Shown: positions 8,325 through 16,264 of the stretch, one piece after another
Position numbering within the stretch: the stretch's first letter is position 1
Layout: each line of letters begins with the position of its first letter
Assembly: GCF_042429435.1 (NCBI RefSeq)
Contig: NZ_JBHMAF010000196.1
From: Ectobacillus funiculus
GTDB lineage: Bacteria; Bacillota; Bacilli; Bacillales; Bacillaceae_G
DNA length: 64,000 nucleotides
Strand: one strand, 5' to 3'
Translations under genes and position numbers: made by a program
Notes under the pieces: model-generated
Told to the model about the DNA's origin: nothing
The model's database searches: none
Seen by the model: the letters and a program-made list of their open reading frames with translations, nothing else

Positions 8325-8359
8325 AAAAAATCTCTCCGCTATGGGGAGATTTTTTTTTC
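8325..8359 (+). terminator. Terminator of tkt
   Basis: AAAATCTCTCC / GGGGAGATTTT with a short loop, then a run of T. Confidence 0.9.
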
Positions 8360-8748
8360 GGTCTTTAGTAGTTGGTCAGGAAAAACAATCTTTGCGAAAA
8401 TAGCATATAATATTTTAAGGAAAGCAATTCGTTATTTATAAAACTGAAAGGAACACAAAAGGTTATTCCATAACGCAAAAGAAAAATGAATTTCTGATGA
8501 CTTCGGCAAAGAACTGCATGAAGATTTCTGGCATGAATACAACCGGTTGTTAAAAAATACCTCACATTAATGAAATCTGTATATTCTGATTAAGAAGGCT
8601 GGATTTTAAGAGGAAACTAATGTAGCCTATGAAAAACAGTTCTTTCGACAGAAATAGTCCTTTCTTTCTCCATGGTAAGACACTTCTTTTGTGCATGCTT
8701 TTATATAATCGTAAAAAAGGGGCTTGTCTCATGCGAGGGGGAAAGAAG
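8360..8748. other. Intergenic region before sirA
   Basis: No gene is supported. A short frame at 8490-8570 reads like the end of a soluble protein (DDFGKELHEDFWHEYNRLL) but is preceded by an in-frame stop and has no start; it may be debris. Confidence 0.4.
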
Positions 8749-9195
8749 ATGAAAGTATATCATTTGTATTTAATTCGTGATGATATTGCCAAGTCGTACT
8801 TCGGAAGGGAACATTTGCTATTTGATCTGTTTGTCCGGTTTACTCGCGCTCGTTCCTTATCAGCTAAGAAAATGTTATATAAACAAATCCAATACATTAC
8901 GAAACCGCTGCCGCAGTTAAAGCTGCACCATCGTGTCGAGCAGTCGCTTTTGTCAAGCCACTTGTATAAAAGAGCTGTGAATGTTCACACCCTTTCTTCG
9001 GCAAGCGGGGATGTGTGCGGGACACTTACCATTAAGCCACAATATGCCATACTTGAATCCGTAGGCAATTTAGAAGTAGAAATGATATTTTTTGAAATAC
9101 TAAGAAAGAACGAAATGACGTTTCTTGCTATGGAATATACCGCAGAACAGTGTGGCTGGCTAAATCCAATTAAGCAAGAAAGAAAATACGTATAA
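8749..9195 (+). CDS. sirA: Sporulation inhibitor of DNA replication SirA
   Basis: 148-residue SirA/YneE, which binds DnaA domain I and blocks new rounds of replication once a cell commits to sporulation. It matches B. subtilis SirA in length and in patches such as YLIRDDIAKSYFGRE, KQIQYITKPLP and GWLNPIKQ near the end. Start at 8749 (MKVYHLYL) has AGGGGG upstream; an ATG at 8731 is also possible and longer forms are not conserved. In B. subtilis it is under Spo0A control; I did not identify a clear 0A box here. Confidence 0.92.
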   Translation: MKVYHLYLIRDDIAKSYFGREHLLFDLFVRFTRARSLSAKKMLYKQIQYITKPLPQLKLHHRVEQSLLSSHLYKRAVNVHTLSSASGDVCGTLTIKPQYAILESVGNLEVEMIFFEILRKNEMTFLAMEYTAEQCGWLNPIKQERKYV

Positions 9196-9281
9196 GTATG
9201 AAAAAATATGACGTACAAATCTTGTCTTCTGTAAGACGTTCTAGTACACTGTAATGTAGACAACATGAAGGAGGAAACCGT

Positions 9282-9500
9282 ATGTCAGTTTGGGTCGTTG
9301 TTCTAGTGGGCATTCTTGCATTAGCGGCAGGCGTAGCGCTAGGATTTTTCATCGCTCGTAAATATATGATGGACTATTTGAAAAAAAACCCGCCTATTAA
9401 CGAACAAATGTTAAAAATGATGATGATGCAAATGGGACAAAAGCCGTCTCAAAAGAAAATCAATCAAATGATGCAGGCTATGAGCAAACAAACGAAATAA
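9282..9500 (+). CDS. yneF: UPF0154 membrane protein YneF
   Basis: 72-residue protein with one N-terminal membrane helix (VWVVVLVGILALAAGVALGF) and a Met/Lys/Gln-rich cytoplasmic tail (NEQMLKMMMMQMGQKPSQKK). It matches the UPF0154/YneF family of unknown function. GGAGG precedes the ATG. Synteny with sirA supports the name. Confidence 0.94.
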   Translation: MSVWVVVLVGILALAAGVALGFFIARKYMMDYLKKNPPINEQMLKMMMMQMGQKPSQKKINQMMQAMSKQTK

Positions 9501-9508
9501 AGCGGACA

Positions 9509-9534
9509 AGACACTCGAACTTGGAGTGTCTTTT
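9509..9534 (+). terminator. Terminator of yneF
   Basis: AAGACACTC / GAGTGTCTTTT stem-loop directly after the gene. Confidence 0.88.
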
Positions 9535-9575
9535 CGTTTTCTGTATAAGGATTTTGATATAAAACGTTCTATAGA

Positions 9576-9603
9576 AGCAGCCGCTCCTGAGAGAGCGGCT
9601 GCT
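9576..9603. other. GC-rich perfect hairpin
   Basis: AGCAGCCGCTC / GAGCGGCTGCT separated by CTGAGA: about 11 bp of stem with no T-run on either strand. It might be a processing or pause structure between the convergent units. Confidence 0.5.
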
Positions 9604-9736
9604 GGTTAGGTGAAGCTAAGAAATGTAAAAATCATTGCTTTGTCTGCTTTAATTCAATCGGAGCTGCAAATACAAAGCATTATGTTGAGAAAATAATCAG
9701 ATCAATGTAGATTATGTGGTAGATCTTGATGAGGTA

Positions 9737-9949
9737 TTATAGATAAGGAATCGTTTGCTGTGTGAGTATAGGGGATTGATTGTGTACAGTGTGAATGTGC
9801 AGCGATGGAGGAGAGCCGAAGCGGCGCGTTACCTCATCTGCAACCTTTTGAATCGCGTGAATTTCAGACGATGCAAAGACAGTTAATTCTTCTTGAATCG
9901 TGCGAGGTCCTTGCCTAAACATATATTGGACGGAATACGAGAAAATCAT
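9737..9949 (-). CDS. Hypothetical protein (70 aa)
   Basis: Small soluble protein beginning MIFSYSVQYMFRQGPRTIQE, with a predicted beta strand, a helix (SSEIHAIQKVADEVTRRFG) and a His-rich tail. GAGAGGA precedes the ATG by about 10 bp. Composition and ribosome site suggest a real gene; I do not recognise a family. It is convergent with yneF. Confidence 0.55.
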   Translation of the reverse strand: MIFSYSVQYMFRQGPRTIQEELTVFASSEIHAIQKVADEVTRRFGSPPSLHIHTVHNQSPILTQQTIPYL

Positions 9950-10049
9950 ATCTTATCATTCCTCTCGTAAAAAGAATATTTTCTAGTATTCTCCATTTTT
10001 GAGCCTATTCCTTCTTACTATAAAGAAAGACTTAAGTATATCTGTTCCG

Positions 10050-10166
10050 CTGTAAAAAGTATAAATTTCCAGCTAGGAGCGAATTCGACATAGAAGGGAT
10101 TTTTAGGAAACTTCGCCTCTGTCTTCGCCCAAGGGGCAGGGCTCGCGAATCGGTGAGTTTTCTTTA
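10050..10166 (+). repeat. Dispersed structured repeat, copy R2
   Basis: Short copy lacking the second arm of the outer stem (about 20 bp deleted after TTTTTAGGAA). Keeps CGCCTCTGTCTTCGCCC and the closing CTCGCGAATCGGTGAGTTTTCTTTA region. Directly joined to R3. Confidence 0.85.
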
Positions 10167-10301
10167 CACTGTAAGAAAGAATAAATTTCTAGCTAGGAGC
10201 CAATTCGACGTAGTCGGAAATTTTAGGAATACAGTAAAAGTGCAACTACACCTCTGTCTTCGCCCGGGGAGCAGGGCTCGCCAATCGGTGAGTTTTCTTT
10301 A
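10167..10301 (+). repeat. Dispersed structured repeat, copy R3
   Basis: Full-length copy: outer arms CACTGTA and TACAGT, inner arms AATTTC and GAAATT, conserved CTCTGTCTTCGCCC and a final hairpin CTCGCC/GGTGAG plus TTTTCTTTA. It sits in tandem with R2 upstream of ccdA. Confidence 0.9.
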
Positions 10302-10429
10302 TTTTGCTTAAAAATTGTGTATAATGAAAAAGTAGGGAACATACGTACATAAGACAGGTATATTTCTTTTTATTAAGCTGCAAGGAATGGTTTGCTGCAA
10401 TAGGAGAGGACGAGCGGAAGGGAGAGCTT

Positions 10430-11137
10430 ATGCAGGATATAAATGTATTGTTGGCGTTTGGTGCGGGATTTTTGTCCTTTATATCTCCGTGCTGTTTACC
10501 GTTGTATCCGGCCTTTTTATCCTATATAACGGGAATGTCTGTATCGGAGCTGAAAGAGGAGCAAGGGATGCTGCAAAAGCGGGGGATGCTGCATACAGCA
10601 TGTTTTCTTCTCGGATTTTCTATTATTTTCATTGCCATTGGCTTCGGAACTTCGTTGGTTGGAAAGTTCTTTATGGATTATCAAAACTTAATTCGACAGC
10701 TAGGTGCTATTTTTATCGTTTTGTTTGGACTTGTTATTGTTGGTGTATTCAAGCCAGAATTTTTGATGCGGGATCGGAAGTTCATCTTTCAAAATCGGCC
10801 ATCCGGCTATTTTGGTTCTGTAGTGATTGGAATTGCATTTGCGGCAGGATGGACGCCTTGTACAGGTCCGATTTTAGTATCGGTGATAGCATTATCAGCT
10901 ACGAATCCAGAGTCAGCGCTGCTGTATATGATAGCCTATGTCCTAGGATTTGCAATACCATTTTTCGTTTTGTCGTTCTTTATTACGAGAATGACATGGA
11001 TTAAAAAGTATAGTGCAAGACTTGTTAAGATGGGCGGCTATGTAATGGTGCTTATGGGTGTGCTGTTATATTTTGATGCTATGACAGGAATTACTATATT
11101 TTTTGTCGATGTATTCGGTGGCTTTAAAGGTTTTTAA
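10430..11137 (+). CDS. ccdA: Cytochrome c biogenesis protein CcdA
   Basis: 235-residue polytopic membrane protein of the DsbD/CcdA family with about six helices. It carries electrons from cytosolic thioredoxin to extracytoplasmic thiol-disulfide proteins, needed for cytochrome c maturation and spore cortex formation. The conserved redox-helix signatures FLSFISPCCLPLYPAFL (helix 1) and AAGWTPCTGPIL (helix 4) carry the active cysteines. Start at 10430 has GAAGGGAGAG; a longer overlapping frame at 10387 is a shadow. In B. subtilis yneI lies next; here repeats R4-R5 occupy the spacer to ccdC. Confidence 0.95.
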   Translation: MQDINVLLAFGAGFLSFISPCCLPLYPAFLSYITGMSVSELKEEQGMLQKRGMLHTACFLLGFSIIFIAIGFGTSLVGKFFMDYQNLIRQLGAIFIVLFGLVIVGVFKPEFLMRDRKFIFQNRPSGYFGSVVIGIAFAAGWTPCTGPILVSVIALSATNPESALLYMIAYVLGFAIPFFVLSFFITRMTWIKKYSARLVKMGGYVMVLMGVLLYFDAMTGITIFFVDVFGGFKGF

Positions 11138-11255
11138 CACTGTAAGAAAATATAGATTTCCGGCTAGAAGTAGATTCGACTCAATCGGAAATTTTAGAAA
11201 TGCAGTGTAAGTGCAAATTACGCTCATGTCTTCGCCAATTGGCGAGTTTTCTTTA
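11138..11255 (+). repeat. Dispersed structured repeat, copy R4
   Basis: Begins at the base after the ccdA stop codon. Outer arms CACTGTA and TGCAGTG (one wobble), inner arms TTTCCG and CGGAAA. The region between CTCATGTCTTCGCC and the final hairpin is shortened so that CGCCAATTGGCG forms the closing stem. Joined to R5. Confidence 0.88.
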
Positions 11256-11389
11256 CACTGTAGGAGAGTATAAACTTCCAGCTAGAAGTAGATTCGATGC
11301 AGTCGGAAGTTTTAGGAATACAGTGTAAGTGCAACTACGCCTCTGTTTTCGCCCAAGGGCAGGGCTCGCCAATCGGCGAGTTTTCTTTA
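11256..11389 (+). repeat. Dispersed structured repeat, copy R5
   Basis: Full copy. Its inner stem is AACTTCC / GGAAGTT, where other copies have AAATTTC / GAAATTT, a two-sided change. Outer arms CACTGTA / TACAGTG pair perfectly. Ends in CTCGCC AATC GGCGAG TTTTCTTTA. Confidence 0.92.
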
Positions 11390-11451
11390 CAGGGCTATGG
11401 TGCTATAATAGCTAGAATAGGATTAAATTTCCGGAAAAAGGATGATGAGGG

Positions 11452-11958
11452 ATGAATTCAATACTTCTATCGAGCATTGTGGCTGTTTTAATGGGAATGG
11501 GTGTGATGTTCGTTCGGTTTAAAGCGGCAAAAAAGCCTGCATCCTTAAAAAAGATTATTTTACCCCCTATTTTCATGAGTACAGGGGCATTGATGTATGT
11601 TGTTCCTGAGTTTCGAATTACGCCTGCAGAAATGGCAGAATCTATAGCGGTTGGCTTATTTTTCTCTATTTTTCTTATTAAAACCTCCAAGTTTGAAGTG
11701 CGCGGGAACGAGATTTATTTGCAGCGTTCTAAGGCGTTTGCAGGTATTTTGCTCGGCTTGCTCATTGTGCGGATTGCATTTAAAACATATTTAAGTCAAA
11801 CAATTGATTTTGGACAGCTAAGCGGTATGTTTTTCCTTCTTGCCTTCTCTATGATTATATCATGGCGGGTTGCGATGTATCGTTCGTACAAAACGATAGA
11901 GGCAGAGCTGAAAAAGACGAACCCTTTGCAATTTGATGAAGATAGAAAGCTCACGTAA
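11452..11958 (+). CDS. ccdC: CcdC family protein (YneJ)
   Basis: 168-residue membrane protein with four to five helices, the CcdC/YneJ family linked to cytochrome c biogenesis in B. subtilis though dispensable there. Start ATG at 11452 has GATGAGG. The cytoplasmic tail ends with KTIEAELKKTNPLQFDEDRKL. Position two genes after yneF and next to ccdA supports the call. Confidence 0.9.
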   Translation: MNSILLSSIVAVLMGMGVMFVRFKAAKKPASLKKIILPPIFMSTGALMYVVPEFRITPAEMAESIAVGLFFSIFLIKTSKFEVRGNEIYLQRSKAFAGILLGLLIVRIAFKTYLSQTIDFGQLSGMFFLLAFSMIISWRVAMYRSYKTIEAELKKTNPLQFDEDRKLT

Positions 11959-11990
11959 AAAACCTCAGTCGGATAACTGAGGTTTTTTCA
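11957..11990. terminator. Bidirectional terminator of ccdC and yneK
   Basis: AAAAACCTCAGT / ACTGAGGTTTTTT with runs of A and T at both ends; serves the plus gene and possibly the convergent yneK. Confidence 0.85.
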
Positions 11991-12419
11991 TTTAAACAGC
12001 AATGCTTGAAAGGGAGAATAATCAATTTGCTTTTTCTTAAGTGTTTGTACTAAAAACTTATGGTCGCGTTTTGGAGTAGCAAGAATATAGCCTTTAATAA
12101 TGAGGTCTTGTGTAATGCTTACAGCCTTTTCCTGCAAAGCGAGCTCTCCGATTTTTCCGGCGATTTTCGAGCGTGCTACATCACGGAACAACTCTGGAAC
12201 GGGACTGACGAGTTCCTCTAGCAATGTTTTTTGCTCCTCTCCCCACATATGCCGAGTTTGTTCAATATAGTAGTATTCCCAGTCTAAAATGGATTTGCCG
12301 TCTTCCTTTGGCAGCCGTTTCAAAAACTTTCGAAACATAAAATATCCGCCGATTGACATAAGACTTAATAAAATAACTGTCCAAATGACGATGAACCAGC
12401 TGAACCACCCTGTAAGCAA
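11988..12419 (-). CDS. yneK: DUF2621 protein YneK
   Basis: 143-residue protein with one N-terminal membrane helix (WFIVIWTVILLSLMSIGGYFMF) and a cytoplasmic helical domain (RLPKEDGKSILDWEYYYIEQ onward). This is the DUF2621/YneK family of unknown function, adjacent to ccdC as in B. subtilis. AAGGGGGA lies before the ATG. Confidence 0.88.
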   Translation of the reverse strand: MLTGWFSWFIVIWTVILLSLMSIGGYFMFRKFLKRLPKEDGKSILDWEYYYIEQTRHMWGEEQKTLLEELVSPVPELFRDVARSKIAGKIGELALQEKAVSITQDLIIKGYILATPKRDHKFLVQTLKKKQIDYSPFQALLFK

Positions 12420-12584
12420 TGCACATCCCCCTTTGTATGACTAAAAAATTTTCATAGATTGCTAACTTTATTATAAAGTTGGCACCTGTATAAAGGCAAG
12501 ACGGGGGGCTGTTGTTAACAAGTCTTGTCTTAATTGGTATACAGGATGTATATGCCGCATATGCAAAGAAAAAGGGGTGGTATT

Positions 12585-13022
12585 ATGCTGCAAGAAAGCA
12601 ATCGAATCGGCCGCATTGCTATGCTTTTTGCACTGGCAGATGCAGGAGAAACGTTAACTACTCCGCTTCCAAATGGATGGCGGTATTGCACGGGCAAGGT
12701 CGGGTCTATGAATTCGCAAAAAATTGTTGCTGCTATGGAAACTGCCGCTAAAAGTTCGCATATTATAGAAACAGATGTATATCGAGAAACACATGCGTTG
12801 TATCATGCGATTATGGAAGCGCTATACGGAGTAACAAGAGGGCAAGTACAGTTAGGAGATGTGCTCCGTACCGTTGGGCTTCGATTTGCGATTGTGCGAG
12901 GCAATCCGTACGATCGCAAACAAGAAGGAGATTGGCTTGCTGTTGCACTTTACGGCACAATTGGTGCACCGGTTCGAGGTTCTGAGCATGAGGCAATCGG
13001 ACTTGGGATTAATCATATATAA
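12585..13022 (+). CDS. hutP: Hut operon antiterminator HutP
   Basis: 145-residue RNA-binding antiterminator. With L-histidine and Mg2+ the hexamer binds UAG-rich RNA downstream of its own gene and prevents a terminator from forming, switching on hutHUIG. Conserved YRETHALYHAIMEALYGVTRGQ and GLRFAIVRGNPY, ending GLGINHI, match B. subtilis HutP. The start at 12585 (AAAGGGGTGG upstream) was chosen over an ATG at 12534 that adds non-conserved residues. Confidence 0.96.
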   Translation: MLQESNRIGRIAMLFALADAGETLTTPLPNGWRYCTGKVGSMNSQKIVAAMETAAKSSHIIETDVYRETHALYHAIMEALYGVTRGQVQLGDVLRTVGLRFAIVRGNPYDRKQEGDWLAVALYGTIGAPVRGSEHEAIGLGINHI

Positions 13023-13101
13023 TAGCCCATAGTTTATGAGAATAGAAGGGGGCCTTGTCATGCGGGGTGGTGTAATCCTGCATGACAAGGCCCCTTTTTG
13101 C
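13023..13101 (+). promoter_or_regulatory. HutP-responsive UAG elements and conditional terminator
   Basis: TAG triplets at 13023, 13030 and 13043 (first two separated by 4 nt, the HutP spacing) lead into a long stem: GGGGCCTTGTCATGC pairs with GCATGACAAGGCCCC, followed by TTTTT. This is the expected HutP antitermination arrangement between hutP and hutH. Confidence 0.8.
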
Positions 13102-13120
13102 CTAAAAGAGGTGAGCGAGG

Positions 13121-14614
13121 ATGATTGTATTAACAGGGGAGTCTCTTACGATGGAACAGATGCGCTGCATTTTGTATAAGGGGGAAGCTGCTGCAGCCTG
13201 CCCGCAAAGTATGGAGCGCGTTCGGAGATGCCGCAAAGTGGTTGAAGAGATCGTTGCTGATGAGAAGATTGTGTATGGGATTACGACTGGATTTGGCAAG
13301 TTTAGCGATGTATTGATTGGAAAGGAGGATACACAGCGGTTGCAGCAATATTTAATTCAATCACATGCGTGCGGAGTGGGAGAGCCGTTTCCCGAAGAAG
13401 TGGCGCGCACTATGCTTGTGCTGCGCGCCAATACATTATTAAAAGGATACTCGGGGGTGCGGCCTGACGTTATTTTGCTGCTGCTTGAGCTCGTCAACCG
13501 CCGTATTCATCCTGTTATTCCGCAGCAAGGTTCTCTTGGCGCAAGTGGAGATTTGGCGCCCCTTTCTCATCTTGCGCTCGTGTTAATTGGCGAGGGAGAG
13601 GTGTTTTATAAAGGAAAGCGGCAGCGTACAGCGAAGGTGCTTGCCAAAGAAGGGCTGCAGCCAATTGTTTTACAGGCAAAGGAAGGACTTGCGCTCATTA
13701 ATGGTACACAGGCGATGACAGCGATGGGAGTCGTTACGTATCTAGAAGGCGAAGTGCTAGCCTATCAGTCAGAATATATTGCGGCTATGACGCTGGAAGG
13801 CTTAAGGGGAATCATAGATGCGTTTGATGAGAGCATACACTTAGCTAGGGGCTACCCTGAGCAGACTCGTGTAGCGCAGCGAATGCGGCTGATCTTGACG
13901 GGTAGCAAGCTCGTTACAAATCAAGGAGACCTGCGTGTACAGGATGCGTACTCCCTTCGTTGCATTCCACAGGTGCATGGTGCGACGTGGCAGGTGCTTG
14001 GTTATGTAAAAGAAAAGCTGGAGATTGAAATGAATGCGGCAACTGACAATCCGCTTTTGTTTGCGGACGGTGATAAAGTGCTTTCCGGCGGTAATTTTCA
14101 TGGGCAGCCGATTGCGTTTGCTCTAGATTTTTTAAGCATTGCGATGGCGGAGCTTGCTAATATTTCCGAACGGCGTATTGAACGTCTTGTGAATCCGCAG
14201 CTGAATGATTTACCGCCGTTTCTGAGTCCGCAGCCTGGACTGCAATCTGGAGTGATGATTTTGCAATATGTTGCAGCTTCCCTCGTGTCAGAAAATAAAA
14301 CGCTCGCCCATCCGGCAAGCGTTGACTCAATCCCCTCCTCCGCGAATCAAGAAGATCATGTGAGCATGGGGACAATCGGTGCTCGTCACGCCTATCAAAT
14401 CACAATGAATGTCCGGCGTGTATTAGCCATCGAACTAATCTGCGCTATGCAGGCTGTGCAGTATCGGGGAGTGGAACATATGAGTGCGAAGACGAGGGGG
14501 CTATATAAAGAAGGCCGAAAGATTGTCCCGCCTATTGTCAAGGATCGCATATTTTCTTATGACATAGAGAATGTGGCGAAGTGGCTACAAGCAGAAAAGA
14601 GGGAGATCGTATGA
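13121..14614 (+). CDS. hutH: Histidine ammonia-lyase
   Basis: 497-residue aromatic amino acid lyase that deaminates L-histidine to urocanate, first step of histidine degradation. The Ala141-Ser142-Gly143 triad (GASGDLAPLSH) cyclises to the MIO prosthetic group. Other landmarks: YGITTGFGKF, and QEDHVSMGTIGARHA near the C-terminus. Start has GAGCGAGG. The stop overlaps the hutU start by 4 bp (ATGA), so translation is coupled. Confidence 0.97.
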   Translation: MIVLTGESLTMEQMRCILYKGEAAAACPQSMERVRRCRKVVEEIVADEKIVYGITTGFGKFSDVLIGKEDTQRLQQYLIQSHACGVGEPFPEEVARTMLVLRANTLLKGYSGVRPDVILLLLELVNRRIHPVIPQQGSLGASGDLAPLSHLALVLIGEGEVFYKGKRQRTAKVLAKEGLQPIVLQAKEGLALINGTQAMTAMGVVTYLEGEVLAYQSEYIAAMTLEGLRGIIDAFDESIHLARGYPEQTRVAQRMRLILTGSKLVTNQGDLRVQDAYSLRCIPQVHGATWQVLGYVKEKLEIEMNAATDNPLLFADGDKVLSGGNFHGQPIAFALDFLSIAMAELANISERRIERLVNPQLNDLPPFLSPQPGLQSGVMILQYVAASLVSENKTLAHPASVDSIPSSANQEDHVSMGTIGARHAYQITMNVRRVLAIELICAMQAVQYRGVEHMSAKTRGLYKEGRKIVPPIVKDRIFSYDIENVAKWLQAEKREIV

Positions 14615-16263
14615 TGAAACATATTCGGGCACCGCGCGGAACAACATTGCAGACGAAGGGATGGGTGCAGGAGGCTGCCTTGCGTATGCTGCTGAATAAT
14701 CTAGACCCAGAGGTTGCTGAAAGACCAGAGGAGCTAGTTGTATACGGCGGAATCGGAAAAGCGGTTCGCAATTGGGAGAGCTTTCACGCGATTGTTGAAT
14801 CGTTGAAGCAACTGGAAGAAGATGAGACGCTGCTTGTTCAATCTGGAAAACCGGTTGCTATATTCCGTTCCCATGCAGATGCGCCTCGTGTATTGCTTGC
14901 AAATTCCAATCTCGTTCCCAAATGGGCGACGTGGGAGCATTTTCGTGACCTAGAGAAACAAGGTCTCATGATGTACGGACAGATGACGGCAGGAAGCTGG
15001 ATTTATATCGGAACACAAGGTATTTTACAAGGAACGTATGAAACATTTGCAGAGGCAGCGCGGCAGCATTTTCAAGGAACGCTCAAGGGGACGATTACAG
15101 TAACATCAGGGCTTGGGGGAATGGGAGGAGCACAGCCGCTTGCAGTGACAATGAATGGCGGGGTTGTAATCGCTATTGAAGTTGATCCACAGCGCATTAA
15201 GCGGCGGATTCAAACGAAATATTGTGACAGGATGACAGCTTCTTTAGATGAAGCGATTGCTCTTGCAAGGAAATATAAGGAAAAACAGGAGCCGTTGTCG
15301 ATTGCGCTATTAGGAAATGCGGCAGATGTACTCCCTGAACTTGTGAAGAGGGGATTTACCCCTGATTTGGTGACTGATCAAACATCGGCTCATGATCCGC
15401 TGCATGGCTATTTGCCAGCAGGTATGTCGTTAGAGAAGGGAGAATCACTGCGAAGCGAGCAAGCAGCGGCTTATATCTCACTTGCGAAAAAAAGCATGGC
15501 GCATCATGTAGGGGCGATGCTCGAGCTGCAAAAGCGGGGGGCGGTTGTATTTGACTACGGCAATAATATTCGACAGATAGCATATGATGAGGGGGTGGAG
15601 CATGCATTTGATTTTCCAGGCTTTGTGCCGGCATTCATTCGGCCGCTATTTTGTGAAGGAAAGGGACCGTTTCGTTGGGTTGCTTTATCGGGAGATCCTG
15701 CGGACATTTATAAAACAGATGAAGTAATTTTACGCGAGTTTTCTGACAACCATCGTTTATGCAGCTGGATTAGGGAAGCTCGTCAAAAGGTTGCGTTTCA
15801 AGGCTTACCAGCTCGTATTTGCTGGCTAGGCTACGGAGAACGGGCAAGGTTTGGTCAAATCATCAATGAAATGGTTGCAAAGGGAGAGCTATCTGCTCCA
15901 ATCGTGATTGGTCGCGATCATCTAGATTGCGGTTCTGTTGCTTCGCCGAATCGAGAAACAGAAGGGATGAAGGATGGAAGTGACGCTGTGGCAGATTGGC
16001 CCATTTTAAATGCAATGATTAATAGTGTAAATGGTGCGAGCTGGGTATCTGTTCATCATGGCGGAGGAGTGGGAATGGGGTATTCCTTACATGCGGGGAT
16101 GGTGATTGTGGCCGATGGCACGGAGGCTGCCGCTAAACGTCTGGAAAGAGTATTAACATCTGATCCTGGTATGGGAATCGTGCGGCATGTGGATGCAGGA
16201 TATGATCTGGCTAAGCAAACAGCAAAGAGACATGGGATAAACATTCCGATGATGGGGGAATAA
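14611..16263 (+). CDS. hutU: Urocanate hydratase
   Basis: 550-residue NAD+-dependent urocanase, converting urocanate to imidazolone propionate. NAD-binding glycine-rich segment TSGLGGMGGAQP; conserved RIQTKYCD, DQTSAHDPLHGYLP and the C-terminal NGASWVSVHHGGGVGMGYS. Start ATG at 14611 overlaps the hutH stop; the next codon is also ATG. AGAGGGAG lies 6-12 bp upstream, inside hutH. Confidence 0.97.
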   Translation: MMKHIRAPRGTTLQTKGWVQEAALRMLLNNLDPEVAERPEELVVYGGIGKAVRNWESFHAIVESLKQLEEDETLLVQSGKPVAIFRSHADAPRVLLANSNLVPKWATWEHFRDLEKQGLMMYGQMTAGSWIYIGTQGILQGTYETFAEAARQHFQGTLKGTITVTSGLGGMGGAQPLAVTMNGGVVIAIEVDPQRIKRRIQTKYCDRMTASLDEAIALARKYKEKQEPLSIALLGNAADVLPELVKRGFTPDLVTDQTSAHDPLHGYLPAGMSLEKGESLRSEQAAAYISLAKKSMAHHVGAMLELQKRGAVVFDYGNNIRQIAYDEGVEHAFDFPGFVPAFIRPLFCEGKGPFRWVALSGDPADIYKTDEVILREFSDNHRLCSWIREARQKVAFQGLPARICWLGYGERARFGQIINEMVAKGELSAPIVIGRDHLDCGSVASPNRETEGMKDGSDAVADWPILNAMINSVNGASWVSVHHGGGVGMGYSLHAGMVIVADGTEAAAKRLERVLTSDPGMGIVRHVDAGYDLAKQTAKRHGINIPMMGE

Positions 16264-16264
16264 C

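Noticed and set aside
8490..8570. Short frame with protein-like composition after tkt
   Set aside because: In-frame stop directly before it, no start codon and no recognisable family; kept only as a note in the spacer entry.
10387..11004. 205-codon open frame overlapping ccdA
   Set aside because: Shadow frame of ccdA: cysteine- and aromatic-rich, no family, ribosome site belongs to ccdA.
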